60,534 bases of DNA from Chitinophaga pinensis (lineage in GTDB: Bacteria; Bacteroidota; Bacteroidia; UKL13-3), in the NCBI GenBank assembly GCA_945875195.1, contig CAMCJW010000001.1, forward strand, positions 1-60,534. The letters run 5' to 3'. Below the pieces are notes generated by a model. That model saw only the letters and a program-made list of their open reading frames with translations, had not been told where the DNA came from and did no database searches. Numbering within the stretch: the first letter of the stretch is position 1; each line of letters begins with the position of its first letter. This document shows positions 42,935 through 51,848 of the stretch, one piece after another. The translations under genes were made by a program, and so were the position numbers.

Positions 42935-44161
42935 TTGAACCTACCATTTAAAATAGCTAGTCGGTATTTTTTCTCTCGCAAAAAAAGCGGTGGCTATAAT
43001 GCCATTTCATTGATTTCCTATATTTCCTTATTGGGATATGCCGTTGGAGCGGCCGCATTACTTATAGTGCTCTCGGTTTTCAATGGTTTTGAAGGTTTGT
43101 TCACAAAAATGTATAGCAATTTTGATGCAGATTTTCAGGTACTCCCAAAAACAGGAAAAAACATTTTAATAAAAGACATTCCTATTAATAAGATAAAAGA
43201 AAAATCTTGGCTTAAAGGAGTTTCGGCCGTGTGGGAAGAAAATGCCCTGCTCCGCTATAATGGCAAACAAACAATTGCTACCATTAAAGGGGTGGATCAA
43301 AACTACCTCAAAACAAATCCACTAGATAGCCATTTGCTCAGAGGAGCCCTCATGCTTCAAAATGGCGATACTTCATTTGCAATTATTGGTCAGGGAATCG
43401 CATACCAATTAGGGGTAGATCCAGATGATCAGTTTCATTATTTGGGAGTTTACCTGCCCAAAAAGGGCAACATAGACTTGCTCAATCCGGAAGGGGCATT
43501 TGCCCACGGACTTGTTTTTCCGGTTGGTGTAATTGGTGTTCAAGAGGAGGTTGACAATAAATATGTACTGTTACCACTCAATTATATTTTTAATCAAATT
43601 GGTGATAGCACACATATTAGTATGCTCGAAATTAGGGTGCAAGAAGGCCAAGACTTATCAGGAGTAAGAGCCGATTTAACAGATTTGATAGGGCCAAATT
43701 ATACCCTAAAAAACCGATTTGAACAAAGAGAAAGTTTTTTTAAAGTGATGCAATCCGAAAAAAGTATTTCTTATTTCATTTTGGTATTTATTTTATTAAT
43801 TGCTGCTTTCAATACAATTGGATCTTTGTATATGTTGGTAATAGAAAAAAAACGCGATTTGAGCGTTTTGTCAACCTTAGGTTTGAGCCCAAACAAGGCA
43901 GCACAGATTTTTATTTACCAAGGACTATACATTGCCATTGTAGGCGGCTTATTAGGCCTTGTAATAGGCTACGGCATCTGTTGGGGGCAACAAGAATATA
44001 GTTGGGTGGCACTACAAAGTAATGGAAGTACCATGATAAGTGCATATCCTATAAACGTAAAGTTTTACGATACAATTAAAGTATTTTTCACTTTGCTTGG
44101 TATGGGGGTAATTACCTCACTTTATCCGGCATGGAAAGCAAGAGAAATTGTAAAAGAGTAA
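42935..44161 (+). CDS. ABC transporter permease, LolE/LolC-like
   Basis: 408 residues: an N-terminal transmembrane helix (about 25-48), a large periplasmic MacB-type domain (about 50-270) and three C-terminal helices (about 275-300, 325-350, 370-395) with the FtsX/LolE domain (ILLIAAFNTIGSLYMLVIEKKRDLSVLSTLGLSPNKAAQIFIYQGL). Consistent with lipoprotein release toward the outer membrane. The start MNLPFKIASRYFFSRK fits family N termini and is a TTG at 42935. The nearby ATG at 42928 is out of frame and stops after eight codons. Confidence 0.9.
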   Translation: MNLPFKIASRYFFSRKKSGGYNAISLISYISLLGYAVGAAALLIVLSVFNGFEGLFTKMYSNFDADFQVLPKTGKNILIKDIPINKIKEKSWLKGVSAVWEENALLRYNGKQTIATIKGVDQNYLKTNPLDSHLLRGALMLQNGDTSFAIIGQGIAYQLGVDPDDQFHYLGVYLPKKGNIDLLNPEGAFAHGLVFPVGVIGVQEEVDNKYVLLPLNYIFNQIGDSTHISMLEIRVQEGQDLSGVRADLTDLIGPNYTLKNRFEQRESFFKVMQSEKSISYFILVFILLIAAFNTIGSLYMLVIEKKRDLSVLSTLGLSPNKAAQIFIYQGLYIAIVGGLLGLVIGYGICWGQQEYSWVALQSNGSTMISAYPINVKFYDTIKVFFTLLGMGVITSLYPAWKAREIVKE

Positions 44162-45154
44162 TTAGGGTTTCTCTCTATAAACAACTTCCAAAAGCGTTTG
44201 CCCAACTGCCTTCAACGTATTTCTATCAATAACACTTAACTTATCATTTATAGTATGCCAATGGGCCGGAAACCGGGAATCAGTTCCTTCTGTGTAATGA
44301 ATGATATCTATGGTTGGTATGCCTGCTAATTCGTTAATGTATTTATGGTCATCTGTGATATAACCACCTTGGTAATAATAAAAGTAATTGGTATATCCCA
44401 ATTGGGTGGCCTGATCCCATACTTTTCTCAGAACTGGTTCTGCATATTTCAAGCTATATCCCTCCCAAATAAAACGCGCATTAAACGCGCCAACCATATC
44501 CAATAAAACTCCATAATCTGCTTTATAGCCTGGCTTGTGTTTATTCTTAGACCAATATTGTGAGCCCAAACAATAGGTATCTCCACCTTGATCAGATTTT
44601 CCTAGATCTTCTGCATCTAAACAGATAAAATCAACACCAATATCAGGCCTTTGGGCTTGCATCATTCTTGCCATTTCTAACATCACTGCAACGCCACTTG
44701 CACCATCATCAGCCGCATCTATTGCCTTGTTATGATTTGCTGGATTTGGGTCGTTGTCTGCATAAGGTCTGCTATCCCAATGCGAACAAATTAGTACCCT
44801 TTTTTTTGCCTTAGGATTAAAGGAGGCTATGATGTTTTTTATTTGAAGTTTTCTTTTATCCCAGTTGGTAACGGTAGCCTTTTGCTCAATTACCTCATCG
44901 GCATATTTTCTAAATTCTGCAGCCAAATAATTTCCACATTTCGTATGTGCTTCACTGTTGCAAACACGTGGACCAAATGAAACCTGCTTCTCAATAAATA
45001 TAAAAGCAGAATCTGCATTAAAGTTTGGACTCAGCTTTTGGTAAGCTGAAACAACCGGAGATTGCGTTTCGGTACTTTTGTTTTTCTTGGGTTTGTTTTC
45101 ACAAGAAGCAATCATAAAAATCAAAATGGCGGTGGTTATAACTGTTAATTTCAT
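44162..45154 (-). CDS. M28-family metallopeptidase lipoprotein, glutaminyl-cyclase-like
   Basis: 330 residues with a lipoprotein signal (LIFMIASC, lipidated C18). The two-zinc or one-zinc centre shows as HWDSRPYAD, DAADDGASGVAVMLEMAR, DAEDLG and the last His in PTIDIIHY. The arrangement with DDHKYINELAGIP resembles bacterial glutaminyl-peptide cyclotransferases as well as M28 aminopeptidases. It acts in the periplasm or at the outer membrane. Its end abuts the convergent permease gene. Confidence 0.88.
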   Translation of the reverse strand: MKLTVITTAILIFMIASCENKPKKNKSTETQSPVVSAYQKLSPNFNADSAFIFIEKQVSFGPRVCNSEAHTKCGNYLAAEFRKYADEVIEQKATVTNWDKRKLQIKNIIASFNPKAKKRVLICSHWDSRPYADNDPNPANHNKAIDAADDGASGVAVMLEMARMMQAQRPDIGVDFICLDAEDLGKSDQGGDTYCLGSQYWSKNKHKPGYKADYGVLLDMVGAFNARFIWEGYSLKYAEPVLRKVWDQATQLGYTNYFYYYQGGYITDDHKYINELAGIPTIDIIHYTEGTDSRFPAHWHTINDKLSVIDRNTLKAVGQTLLEVVYREKP

Positions 45155-45285
45155 TGGCGTAAAAATAACTATTTAACAACCTATTTACCTAAAAAAGCTT
45201 AATTTAAGCCCACAATTAAAACAGTGGGTTTGGAAGTGTAAATTCAATTCCTAATTCAAGTATATTCGCAATTTAACCATGTAAT

Positions 45286-47718
45286 ATGAAAAACACATTA
45301 CTCATTCTACTATGCATTATCGGTTTTTTTGGTTCGGCCCAAAACACCTTTAACAGTTATTTAAAAGACCCTGCTACCTATAGAGAGCACCCAATTGATA
45401 TGCAAAAAATGATTGTGGAAGTTTCTTTCGATGCCCAAAAAGGCATTGTGAATGGTAAGGTTAAGCACCAGTTTAAGGTATTACAAAAAACAGTTGATTC
45501 CCTTTTTTTTGATGGACCAGGCATCCAGATCTTAACTGCAACGTTTAACGGTTTGAACCTAAATTACCACATAGTTTCAACTGGTGTTTGGGTAATACCT
45601 GCACAAGCCTTTAAATGGGATCAAACAGGAGAAATTGTATTTACCTACAAGGCAACGCCTCGCAAAGGAATTTACTTTATTGGCTGGAATATTCCTGAAC
45701 CAAAAGTTGCCGATCCATTTACTGTGCGCAAACAAATATGGACGCAAGGGCAAGGAGTTGACAACCGCTATTGGATTCCGATGTATGATGACATGAATGA
45801 TAAATTTATTACAGAAACCATCACCAGCTTTGATAAAAACTACCAAGTTTTAAGTAACGGAAAACTCCTAAGTAAAAAGGCCAATAAAGATGGAACAATT
45901 ACTTGGCACTATGCAATGAGCAAGCCTCACGCAGGCTATTTGCTCATGTTAGGGATAGGCAAATATGCAATTGCAACCGCAAAAAGCAAAAGTGGTGTGC
46001 CTTTGCAATTTTGGTATTATCCAGAATTTGCAAATAGAATGGAGCCTACCTTCAAGCATTCCGCTATGATGATAGATTTTCTTGAAGCACAAACAGGTAT
46101 TCCTTATCCTTGGGAAAGTTATAGCCAAATTATGGTTCAAGACTTTTTATATGGCGCTATGGAAAATACAACAGCCACTATATTTGGCGATTTCTTTAAC
46201 GTGGATGAAAGAGCCTTTTTAGATAAAAATTATATAGGTGTAAATTGCCATGAACTTACCCACCAGTGGTTTGGAGATTTTATAACAGCAAGAGACGGAA
46301 GAGACACCTGGTTGCAAGAAAGTTATGCTACCTATTTTCCAAAACAATTAAGCAAGGTATTAGATGGCGATGACGAATGGAATTGGCAGAGAAGGGCTCA
46401 TCAAAATTCAGCAATTGAAGCGGGTAAAAAAGACAATTATGCGGTAAGGCATACCTCTGGCGGAACTGCACGAGTATATCCCAAAGGCGCTGCTGTTATT
46501 AGCATGCTTTCTGATATTCTTGGTGAAGAGCAATGGAAAAGAGTGCTGAACCATTATTTAAAATCCCACGCATATTCAAACGTAGAAACCAATGATTTAC
46601 AACAAGCCATAAAAGATGTTTTAGGATTAAATCTAGATTGGTTTTTTGACCAATGGATTTACAGAGGAGGTGAGCCACATTACCGCGTGCACTACGAAGA
46701 CCTTTCCTATAAAGACGGCAACAGAGGAACAGAAATTGCTATTGAACAAATTCAAAAAATGGATGAAACAATCCATGCATTTAAAATGCCAATTACCCTT
46801 GAGGTTCATTACATGGATGGTTCTGTTTCATCGGTAACCGAAATAATCAGCAATGAATTTGAGGTAGTAAAAATAAACAACCCAAATAAGTTAAATATTG
46901 CATTTGTTCTGTTTGATCCAAACTCTATTGTGCTCAAACAGCTAAGCTTTAAAAAGTCTTTTGACGAACTCAAGTATCAGGCAGACCAAGCCAAATTTAT
47001 GCTCGACAGGTACGATGCCGTTGTGGCCATGAAACAATTACCAATTGAACAAAAAAGGGCTATTTTATTGAAGGTATTGAATCAAGAAAAACATGAGGGT
47101 ATCATCAATGAAATTATTAGCCAACTTGGATCAGACCAAAACAGCCAAAGTGCCATAAATAAACTGGCATCCTCGCCAAAGTCAGCTATTCGCTATCAAA
47201 TCATTAAAATGCTTGAACCAACAAGCTCAAACAAAGAGCTGTTTGAAAAAGCACTCCTAGATAGCAGCTACGATGTGGTCAAGCTATCTTTAGAAAAGTT
47301 GTGCAACCAATATCCTTTAGAGGTTAAAGACTTCTTACATAAAACCTCGCAAATAGAGGGTATGAACCATTCTGTTCAAATAAAATGGCTAGAAATTAGC
47401 ATCCTTAATAACGTGGAGGAACAAAATGCCAGGAAAAATTTAACTTTATTTGCTTCAGAAAACTATGAATTTAGAACCAAGATATTGGCTTTTGCTGCTT
47501 TAAAATCAACCAATACCTGTAACGAGGAAGTGGCTAGAAACCTTTTGCAGGCTATTCTTTCGAGCAATGGAAGACTAGCTGGCCCTGCCACCGACTTAGC
47601 AAATTATTTTTGCAGTAACCTGGCATTCAAAAGGGTTTTCGTATCAACTTTGCAAAACCAAAATTTTACCGATCAAGAAAAAAATGTGCTAACAAAAGCC
47701 TTATTTTTGTCGAACTAA
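45286..47718 (+). CDS. M1-family zinc aminopeptidase with C-terminal helical repeats
   Basis: 810 residues with a signal peptide (MKNTLLILLCIIGFFGSAQ). The M1 signature is complete: exopeptidase motif GAMEN at 290-294, HELTH at 322-326 with the third zinc ligand E345, and a Tyr-containing region after it. The last 200 residues (from about 600) are predicted helices resembling HEAT-type repeats. Secreted or periplasmic removal of N-terminal amino acids from peptides. Confidence 0.94.
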   Translation: MKNTLLILLCIIGFFGSAQNTFNSYLKDPATYREHPIDMQKMIVEVSFDAQKGIVNGKVKHQFKVLQKTVDSLFFDGPGIQILTATFNGLNLNYHIVSTGVWVIPAQAFKWDQTGEIVFTYKATPRKGIYFIGWNIPEPKVADPFTVRKQIWTQGQGVDNRYWIPMYDDMNDKFITETITSFDKNYQVLSNGKLLSKKANKDGTITWHYAMSKPHAGYLLMLGIGKYAIATAKSKSGVPLQFWYYPEFANRMEPTFKHSAMMIDFLEAQTGIPYPWESYSQIMVQDFLYGAMENTTATIFGDFFNVDERAFLDKNYIGVNCHELTHQWFGDFITARDGRDTWLQESYATYFPKQLSKVLDGDDEWNWQRRAHQNSAIEAGKKDNYAVRHTSGGTARVYPKGAAVISMLSDILGEEQWKRVLNHYLKSHAYSNVETNDLQQAIKDVLGLNLDWFFDQWIYRGGEPHYRVHYEDLSYKDGNRGTEIAIEQIQKMDETIHAFKMPITLEVHYMDGSVSSVTEIISNEFEVVKINNPNKLNIAFVLFDPNSIVLKQLSFKKSFDELKYQADQAKFMLDRYDAVVAMKQLPIEQKRAILLKVLNQEKHEGIINEIISQLGSDQNSQSAINKLASSPKSAIRYQIIKMLEPTSSNKELFEKALLDSSYDVVKLSLEKLCNQYPLEVKDFLHKTSQIEGMNHSVQIKWLEISILNNVEEQNARKNLTLFASENYEFRTKILAFAALKSTNTCNEEVARNLLQAILSSNGRLAGPATDLANYFCSNLAFKRVFVSTLQNQNFTDQEKNVLTKALFLSN

Positions 47719-47731
47719 TCAATTTAATAAT

Positions 47732-48400
47732 ATGAAAAAAATATTTACATTTATTGTTTTAACGCTATGCCTCATCAATTCAAAAGCACAAGTAAAACCA
47801 TACTCAACTGGTAGCGGTGAACTTATTTTTTCTTTTGCCGATTATAAAGTTAACAATGAGCAAATAAATACGCCTGTTCGTTTTACTTGTTTTTTTCATT
47901 TGGGTATTTTTGAACATTTCGACTTCAGCGACCACGTTGGTATATATACTGGCGGCGCAATTAGAAATGTTGGGTTTACCTCAACCAAAGGTGATACCAT
48001 GATGAAAAGAAGGAATTATTATATTGGTGTTCCGTTGGCCCTAAAAATCGGGAATCTTAAAAACGATACATACCTTTTTGGTGGTGTGGAAGGTGAATTT
48101 GCATTCAACTACAAGGAAAAAGTTTTTGTAAACGAAAACAAATTAGACGATTTAAAATTTAGCACTTGGTTCAGCGACAGAACCAATGCGTTTATGCCAA
48201 GTGCTTTTGTTGGTTTAAACTTAAAAAGTGGCTTGAACCTAAAGTTTAAATATTATCTGAGGGATTTCTACAACAAAGATTATACGGCCCAAGGTGTTAA
48301 AATATACGACAACACGAAAAGTCAAATGTTTTATTTCTCCTTAGCCATGAATATTAGAACAATTTCCACTACAGGTAAAACTTATAACAAAGGTTTATAG
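47732..48400 (+). CDS. Secreted outer-membrane beta-barrel-like protein
   Basis: 222 residues with a signal peptide (MKKIFTFIVLTLCLINSKAQ, cleavage after KAQ-region) and strands with alternating aromatic residues ending in FYFSLAMNIRTI, as in small outer-membrane barrels of the porin-family protein type in Bacteroidota. It is only 13 bases after the aminopeptidase gene and probably co-transcribed. Function unknown. Confidence 0.65.
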   Translation: MKKIFTFIVLTLCLINSKAQVKPYSTGSGELIFSFADYKVNNEQINTPVRFTCFFHLGIFEHFDFSDHVGIYTGGAIRNVGFTSTKGDTMMKRRNYYIGVPLALKIGNLKNDTYLFGGVEGEFAFNYKEKVFVNENKLDDLKFSTWFSDRTNAFMPSAFVGLNLKSGLNLKFKYYLRDFYNKDYTAQGVKIYDNTKSQMFYFSLAMNIRTISTTGKTYNKGL

Positions 48401-48696
48401 TTATTTAAGCCCGTTTTGTTTGGCCTTTTTATTGACTAAAAGTTTATTAGCTTAATCTGCTGTTAAAGGTTTAATGCCCATAACAAGTAATTGACAAAGG
48501 TGGGCAAAGTTGCGGCTTATTTGGCAAGGAACTGCCCATTGAATCGCATTGTAATTAAAAAGGTTATCGTTTGAAAAATTAATTTGACGAACAGAAACTA
48601 AATTAAGCCCAAGTTATATAGGAATTTTCATTTTATTGCATCCTTTCAAAAAGAATAAGAAGTAGGAAGGTTTTGTGAAAAACCAGACAAAAAAAA
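48401..48696. other. Intergenic stretch with no recognisable gene
   Basis: About 300 bases between the barrel-protein gene and the rhodopsin terminator. I see only a weak hairpin (GGTTTT/AAAACC near 48670-48685) and no open frame, tRNA or repeat worth calling. Confidence 0.4.
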
Positions 48697-48749
48697 TGTG
48701 CAAGTGCTTTAAATCTCTATTTTGATTTGAGATATAATGCACTTGCACA
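48697..48749 (-). terminator. Long hairpin terminator of the rhodopsin gene
   Basis: An 11-base perfect stem, TGTGCAAGTGC (48697-48707) with GCACTTGCACA (48739-48749), and an inner ATCTC/GAGAT stem. On the minus strand it is followed directly by a run of seven T. It begins 20 bases after the rhodopsin stop codon. Confidence 0.85.
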
Positions 48750-48769
48750 CTTAAAAATATGTAAATATT

Positions 48770-49486
48770 TTAGTCTTCGCTTCTACTTAAAGTGTAGATA
48801 ACTAAGCCAAATCCAATTTTATTAATTGCGTCTGCAATATTATATACAATATCCATTGCATGTGAAGCAGCAGCTGGATCAGATACCAATTGAATTCCAA
48901 GCAAACCACCTGGTGTGCCTAAAATGTAACCCAATGGATAAATTGCCCATCCTACTAAAACAAACCAACCCAATACTCTAGTTGCTTTTGCAACTTGAAC
49001 ACCAGCTGTTTGAGCCAAATTAGCCACTTCTCCAAACCAAACTAGGTAAACGATGTAGAAGTAAGCAGCACCAGAAATAACACCCCAAAGTACGCTGTTT
49101 CCTCTGTCTATTGTTTCACCAAAATAGCCAGTTACAAGCATTACCAAAGAAGCAAAAATCAATCTCCAAAGCAAGCCAATTTTGGCGCCTGCCTTTTTGG
49201 TGATAAGATAAAACTCAACACACATCAACGGCACAGTAAGAATCCAATCAACATATCTAAAGAATGTTGGTGAATCTCCTGTTTCTAAATTGTAACTCCT
49301 CATGTAGTAGTAGTGTACTGCTGCAATGAAAGTAATCAAACCAGAAACTAAAACAGAAGTTCTCCATTTTTGAGAAGTTGTACTTAACTCAAAAAAGAAA
49401 AACACAGAAGCGGCCATCATGGCCATTGTTCCGATAAAAAACGTGAACGCCACGTAATTATCACTTGCAATTTTTAAATGTTCCAT
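48770..49486 (-). CDS. Proton-pumping rhodopsin (proteorhodopsin), predicted green-absorbing
   Basis: Retinal-binding seven-helix light-driven proton pump in the inner membrane. 238 residues. Helix C reads RYVDWILTVPLMCVEFYLI and gives D80 (acceptor, equivalent to D97), T84 (T101) and E91 (donor, E108), the DTE motif of outward proton pumps. H58 matches H75, and the retinal Schiff-base Lys is K223 in ADAINKIGFG with D219 (D227). The tuning position 105 is Met (M88), as in other Bacteroidota green-absorbing pumps. Helix F has the conserved GWAIYPLGYILG. It is the last gene of the minus-strand DUF3050 - crtY::blh - rhodopsin group and its product uses the retinal they make. A long hairpin terminates it. 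Confidence 0.96.
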   Translation of the reverse strand: MEHLKIASDNYVAFTFFIGTMAMMAASVFFFFELSTTSQKWRTSVLVSGLITFIAAVHYYYMRSYNLETGDSPTFFRYVDWILTVPLMCVEFYLITKKAGAKIGLLWRLIFASLVMLVTGYFGETIDRGNSVLWGVISGAAYFYIVYLVWFGEVANLAQTAGVQVAKATRVLGWFVLVGWAIYPLGYILGTPGGLLGIQLVSDPAAASHAMDIVYNIADAINKIGFGLVIYTLSRSED

Positions 49487-49594
49487 AAATATATTTATGT
49501 TTTTTGCCTACTCTTAAGGATTTTCGGATTCTCCCCGTTTTTTTACTTGGTATCTGGATTCCAATACACCAAAAGAACATCATATCTGTAAATA

Positions 49595-49637
49595 AGTTTT
49601 GTCATATTTTATATTTTTAGAAAATTATGACAAAACT
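49595..49637. promoter_or_regulatory. 12-bp perfect inverted repeat upstream of the rhodopsin gene
   Basis: AGTTTTGTCATA (49595-49606) and TATGACAAAACT (49626-49637) are exact reverse complements 19 bases apart. The distal arm contains TAGTTTTG on the minus strand (49631-49638), a perfect -7 box pointing to the rhodopsin gene 140 bases downstream. It may be an operator for a dimeric regulator or a weak terminator of crtY::blh. There is no T-run after it. Confidence 0.55.
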
Positions 49638-49648
49638 ATGAGACTGTC

Positions 49649-51694
49649 CTATTTTTTAGAATCGTAAAAAAACTGATTTCCAATCAATTGATAAAACTTA
49701 TTCATAGCTATAATATGCGGAAAACTGATGCAAGAAATGAAAATGAAAAAAGTTTTCATCCATTCGTCTAGGGTAGATTTCGAAGTAAAGCTGTTAAAAT
49801 AATAAAGTAAAACCCCAAAAAGTATAAAGGCGGCAAGGTTAAATGGTAATGCTTTTACAAAAACTTGCTTGTTATTTAAGTGTAAACCCTTTTTTATGTG
49901 TGTCCAGCCATTTAAACTGTGTTGCCCAATAAAATATATTCCAAATGAAGTAATAAGGGGCAACTGCACACAAACCAATAAAATTGTTGCGCTTATGAAC
50001 ATGGCTAATCTACGTTCCCAATATGCCCATAAAATTGATATTATGCCTAGCACCATGGTTATCGCCATACTTATCTTGTTTGTAAGCGGTATGGTATTTG
50101 CTTTCATGTTACCTAAAATTTGATTTGTTTCTGGTAAATGACCCAATAATAAAATGCCTAAAAGAAGTATTCCCCATACCCAATTATTTAGGCTTCTCTT
50201 TTTTTTAAACTGCCATTCATGCATATCGGCCTCCCCAAAATGCCAAGCAGAGTATAATAGAAAAAAGAGCAATGCCAAGTTGGGAACAAATAGCCATAGC
50301 AATAATAACGCAAATGCCTTGCTCAAATAGCTTATAACAAATGTAAGCCTTATGTTTTGTTTTTGTTTCTCCTTTACCAATAGGTGATCAACTGCGCCGT
50401 GGGGTATTCCTAGAAAAAACAAGCCTGTTGTAAAAATGCCTATTTGTATGGGTTCAAATATTGATGGCGTAATTATATGGATTGCCCAAAGTACTAGGGT
50501 AAATAGGAATAAAAAGATTGGAGCAGCCAAATATTGAAAGCGCACTTTTGCGTCTAAATGCCATGCTATTAAAAATGGTTTAATGGGTAGGCTAATCAAT
50601 ATTCTTATGTCTTGCGATAGGGATGTTTTTTCATCTAAAAACTGCAAAACATTTATCAACTTATTCTTGTCAAATAAGGCTTTAAAAATGCCACTGCCTG
50701 CTTCTGGATGGTTATTTAATATGAGTAACAACAACCTATCATAAAATCGAAACCTTTTTGGACTCTCTTGTTTTATTGGTGATATCGCCATTTGCATACC
50801 TTCTGCCAATTTTTCCGCGTGTTTAAACATGTTTTTAAAGGCATAACCTGTGCTAGGTTTTATCGCCCCATTTCTTCCTCCAATTGCAATCAAACCTGGC
50901 AGCGTATTTTCCGAAATTCTTAAGGTGCTCATTGGTATGCAGCCGGTTTCAATGTGTGATACGGTGCAGGTGCCAAATCGTTTTGTTATGTATTCATTTA
51001 ATATAGGTTCAGCGCTAATAGGGTCAAGGATTTCTTTGCCGAATCTTGTTAATTCCACTAAGATTTTGCCAGAATCGTAAGGTAAAACATAAATGAATTG
51101 GGTATAACCTTGTTGCTCTATCCTAAAATCCATTAAATCGATGGCCTGTTTAGTTTCTTCTTTATTTTCTGGTTGTACCACAAATCCTATAAACGACTGT
51201 TTTAGATGAACCTCGTTTTTTTTAGCTGTTAAATAGGTTGGTGGTCGGCTATCGAAAACTTGGGCAGATTGCCAAACTCCTTCCTCTGTTATAACTTTAA
51301 GCCCTTCATTTATTGCCTCAATACTTACTACATTTGTTTGTATTCTTTGGATGTGATAATTTTCCAAGATTCTTCGCATTTCATGGTATACATCAATACT
51401 AGCTATTTGCATGTATTCCAGAGGTTTGATGGGTTCTAGTGCTCTTCCATTTACGCACATTTCTTCCCATTTCTGACTTATTAAATGCTTACAATTTATA
51501 CTTATTTCATCTGTAGGTTTTGCCCAAAAACAGTATGTTTTGTCGTTGTGAATCTTGGAATCTGGATCAATCACCAAAATTTTTTTATTTTTTAACAAGC
51601 CTCTTCGCTCCATGCTCATTAGCAAAAGCGTTGCGGAAGCTCCTGCACCTGCAAACAAATAATCAAATTTTGGGTATGTTGTGCTTTCCAACAT
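49649..51694 (-). CDS. Fusion of lycopene beta-cyclase (CrtY) and beta-carotene 15,15'-dioxygenase (Blh)
   Basis: 681 residues that should convert lycopene to beta-carotene and beta-carotene to two retinals. Residues 1-about 375 are CrtY-like: FAD/NAD loop GAGASA at 16-21, DKTYCFWA near 51-58, FDSRPP at 147-152, ETGCIPMST near 249-257 and GGRNGAIKPSTGYAF at 272-286. From about 380 to the end is a polytopic Blh/Brp domain with GIPHGAVDH (429-437, H432), SAWHFGEAD (482-490, H485), GQHSLNGWTH (590-599) and FPHIIAMNKFY (658-668). Such His residues hold the iron in Blh. There is no stop or frameshift between the halves. Usually the two are separate genes. It sits between DUF3050 and the rhodopsin gene on the same strand. 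Confidence 0.92.
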   Translation of the reverse strand: MLESTTYPKFDYLFAGAGASATLLLMSMERRGLLKNKKILVIDPDSKIHNDKTYCFWAKPTDEISINCKHLISQKWEEMCVNGRALEPIKPLEYMQIASIDVYHEMRRILENYHIQRIQTNVVSIEAINEGLKVITEEGVWQSAQVFDSRPPTYLTAKKNEVHLKQSFIGFVVQPENKEETKQAIDLMDFRIEQQGYTQFIYVLPYDSGKILVELTRFGKEILDPISAEPILNEYITKRFGTCTVSHIETGCIPMSTLRISENTLPGLIAIGGRNGAIKPSTGYAFKNMFKHAEKLAEGMQMAISPIKQESPKRFRFYDRLLLLILNNHPEAGSGIFKALFDKNKLINVLQFLDEKTSLSQDIRILISLPIKPFLIAWHLDAKVRFQYLAAPIFLFLFTLVLWAIHIITPSIFEPIQIGIFTTGLFFLGIPHGAVDHLLVKEKQKQNIRLTFVISYLSKAFALLLLWLFVPNLALLFFLLYSAWHFGEADMHEWQFKKKRSLNNWVWGILLLGILLLGHLPETNQILGNMKANTIPLTNKISMAITMVLGIISILWAYWERRLAMFISATILLVCVQLPLITSFGIYFIGQHSLNGWTHIKKGLHLNNKQVFVKALPFNLAAFILFGVLLYYFNSFTSKSTLDEWMKTFFIFISCISFPHIIAMNKFYQLIGNQFFYDSKK

Positions 51695-51848
51695 TTATTT
51701 AACTCCTTTTTTTATGGTAAAACAAAGCGTAATACTCTAATAATCTAATATTTCTGTTTTTATAAAGAGTATATTTGTTGTAAATATATAAATTAACATT
51801 TAATAGTAAGACCAAAGTTTAATTTTATAGCTGATCCTACAATTTATC

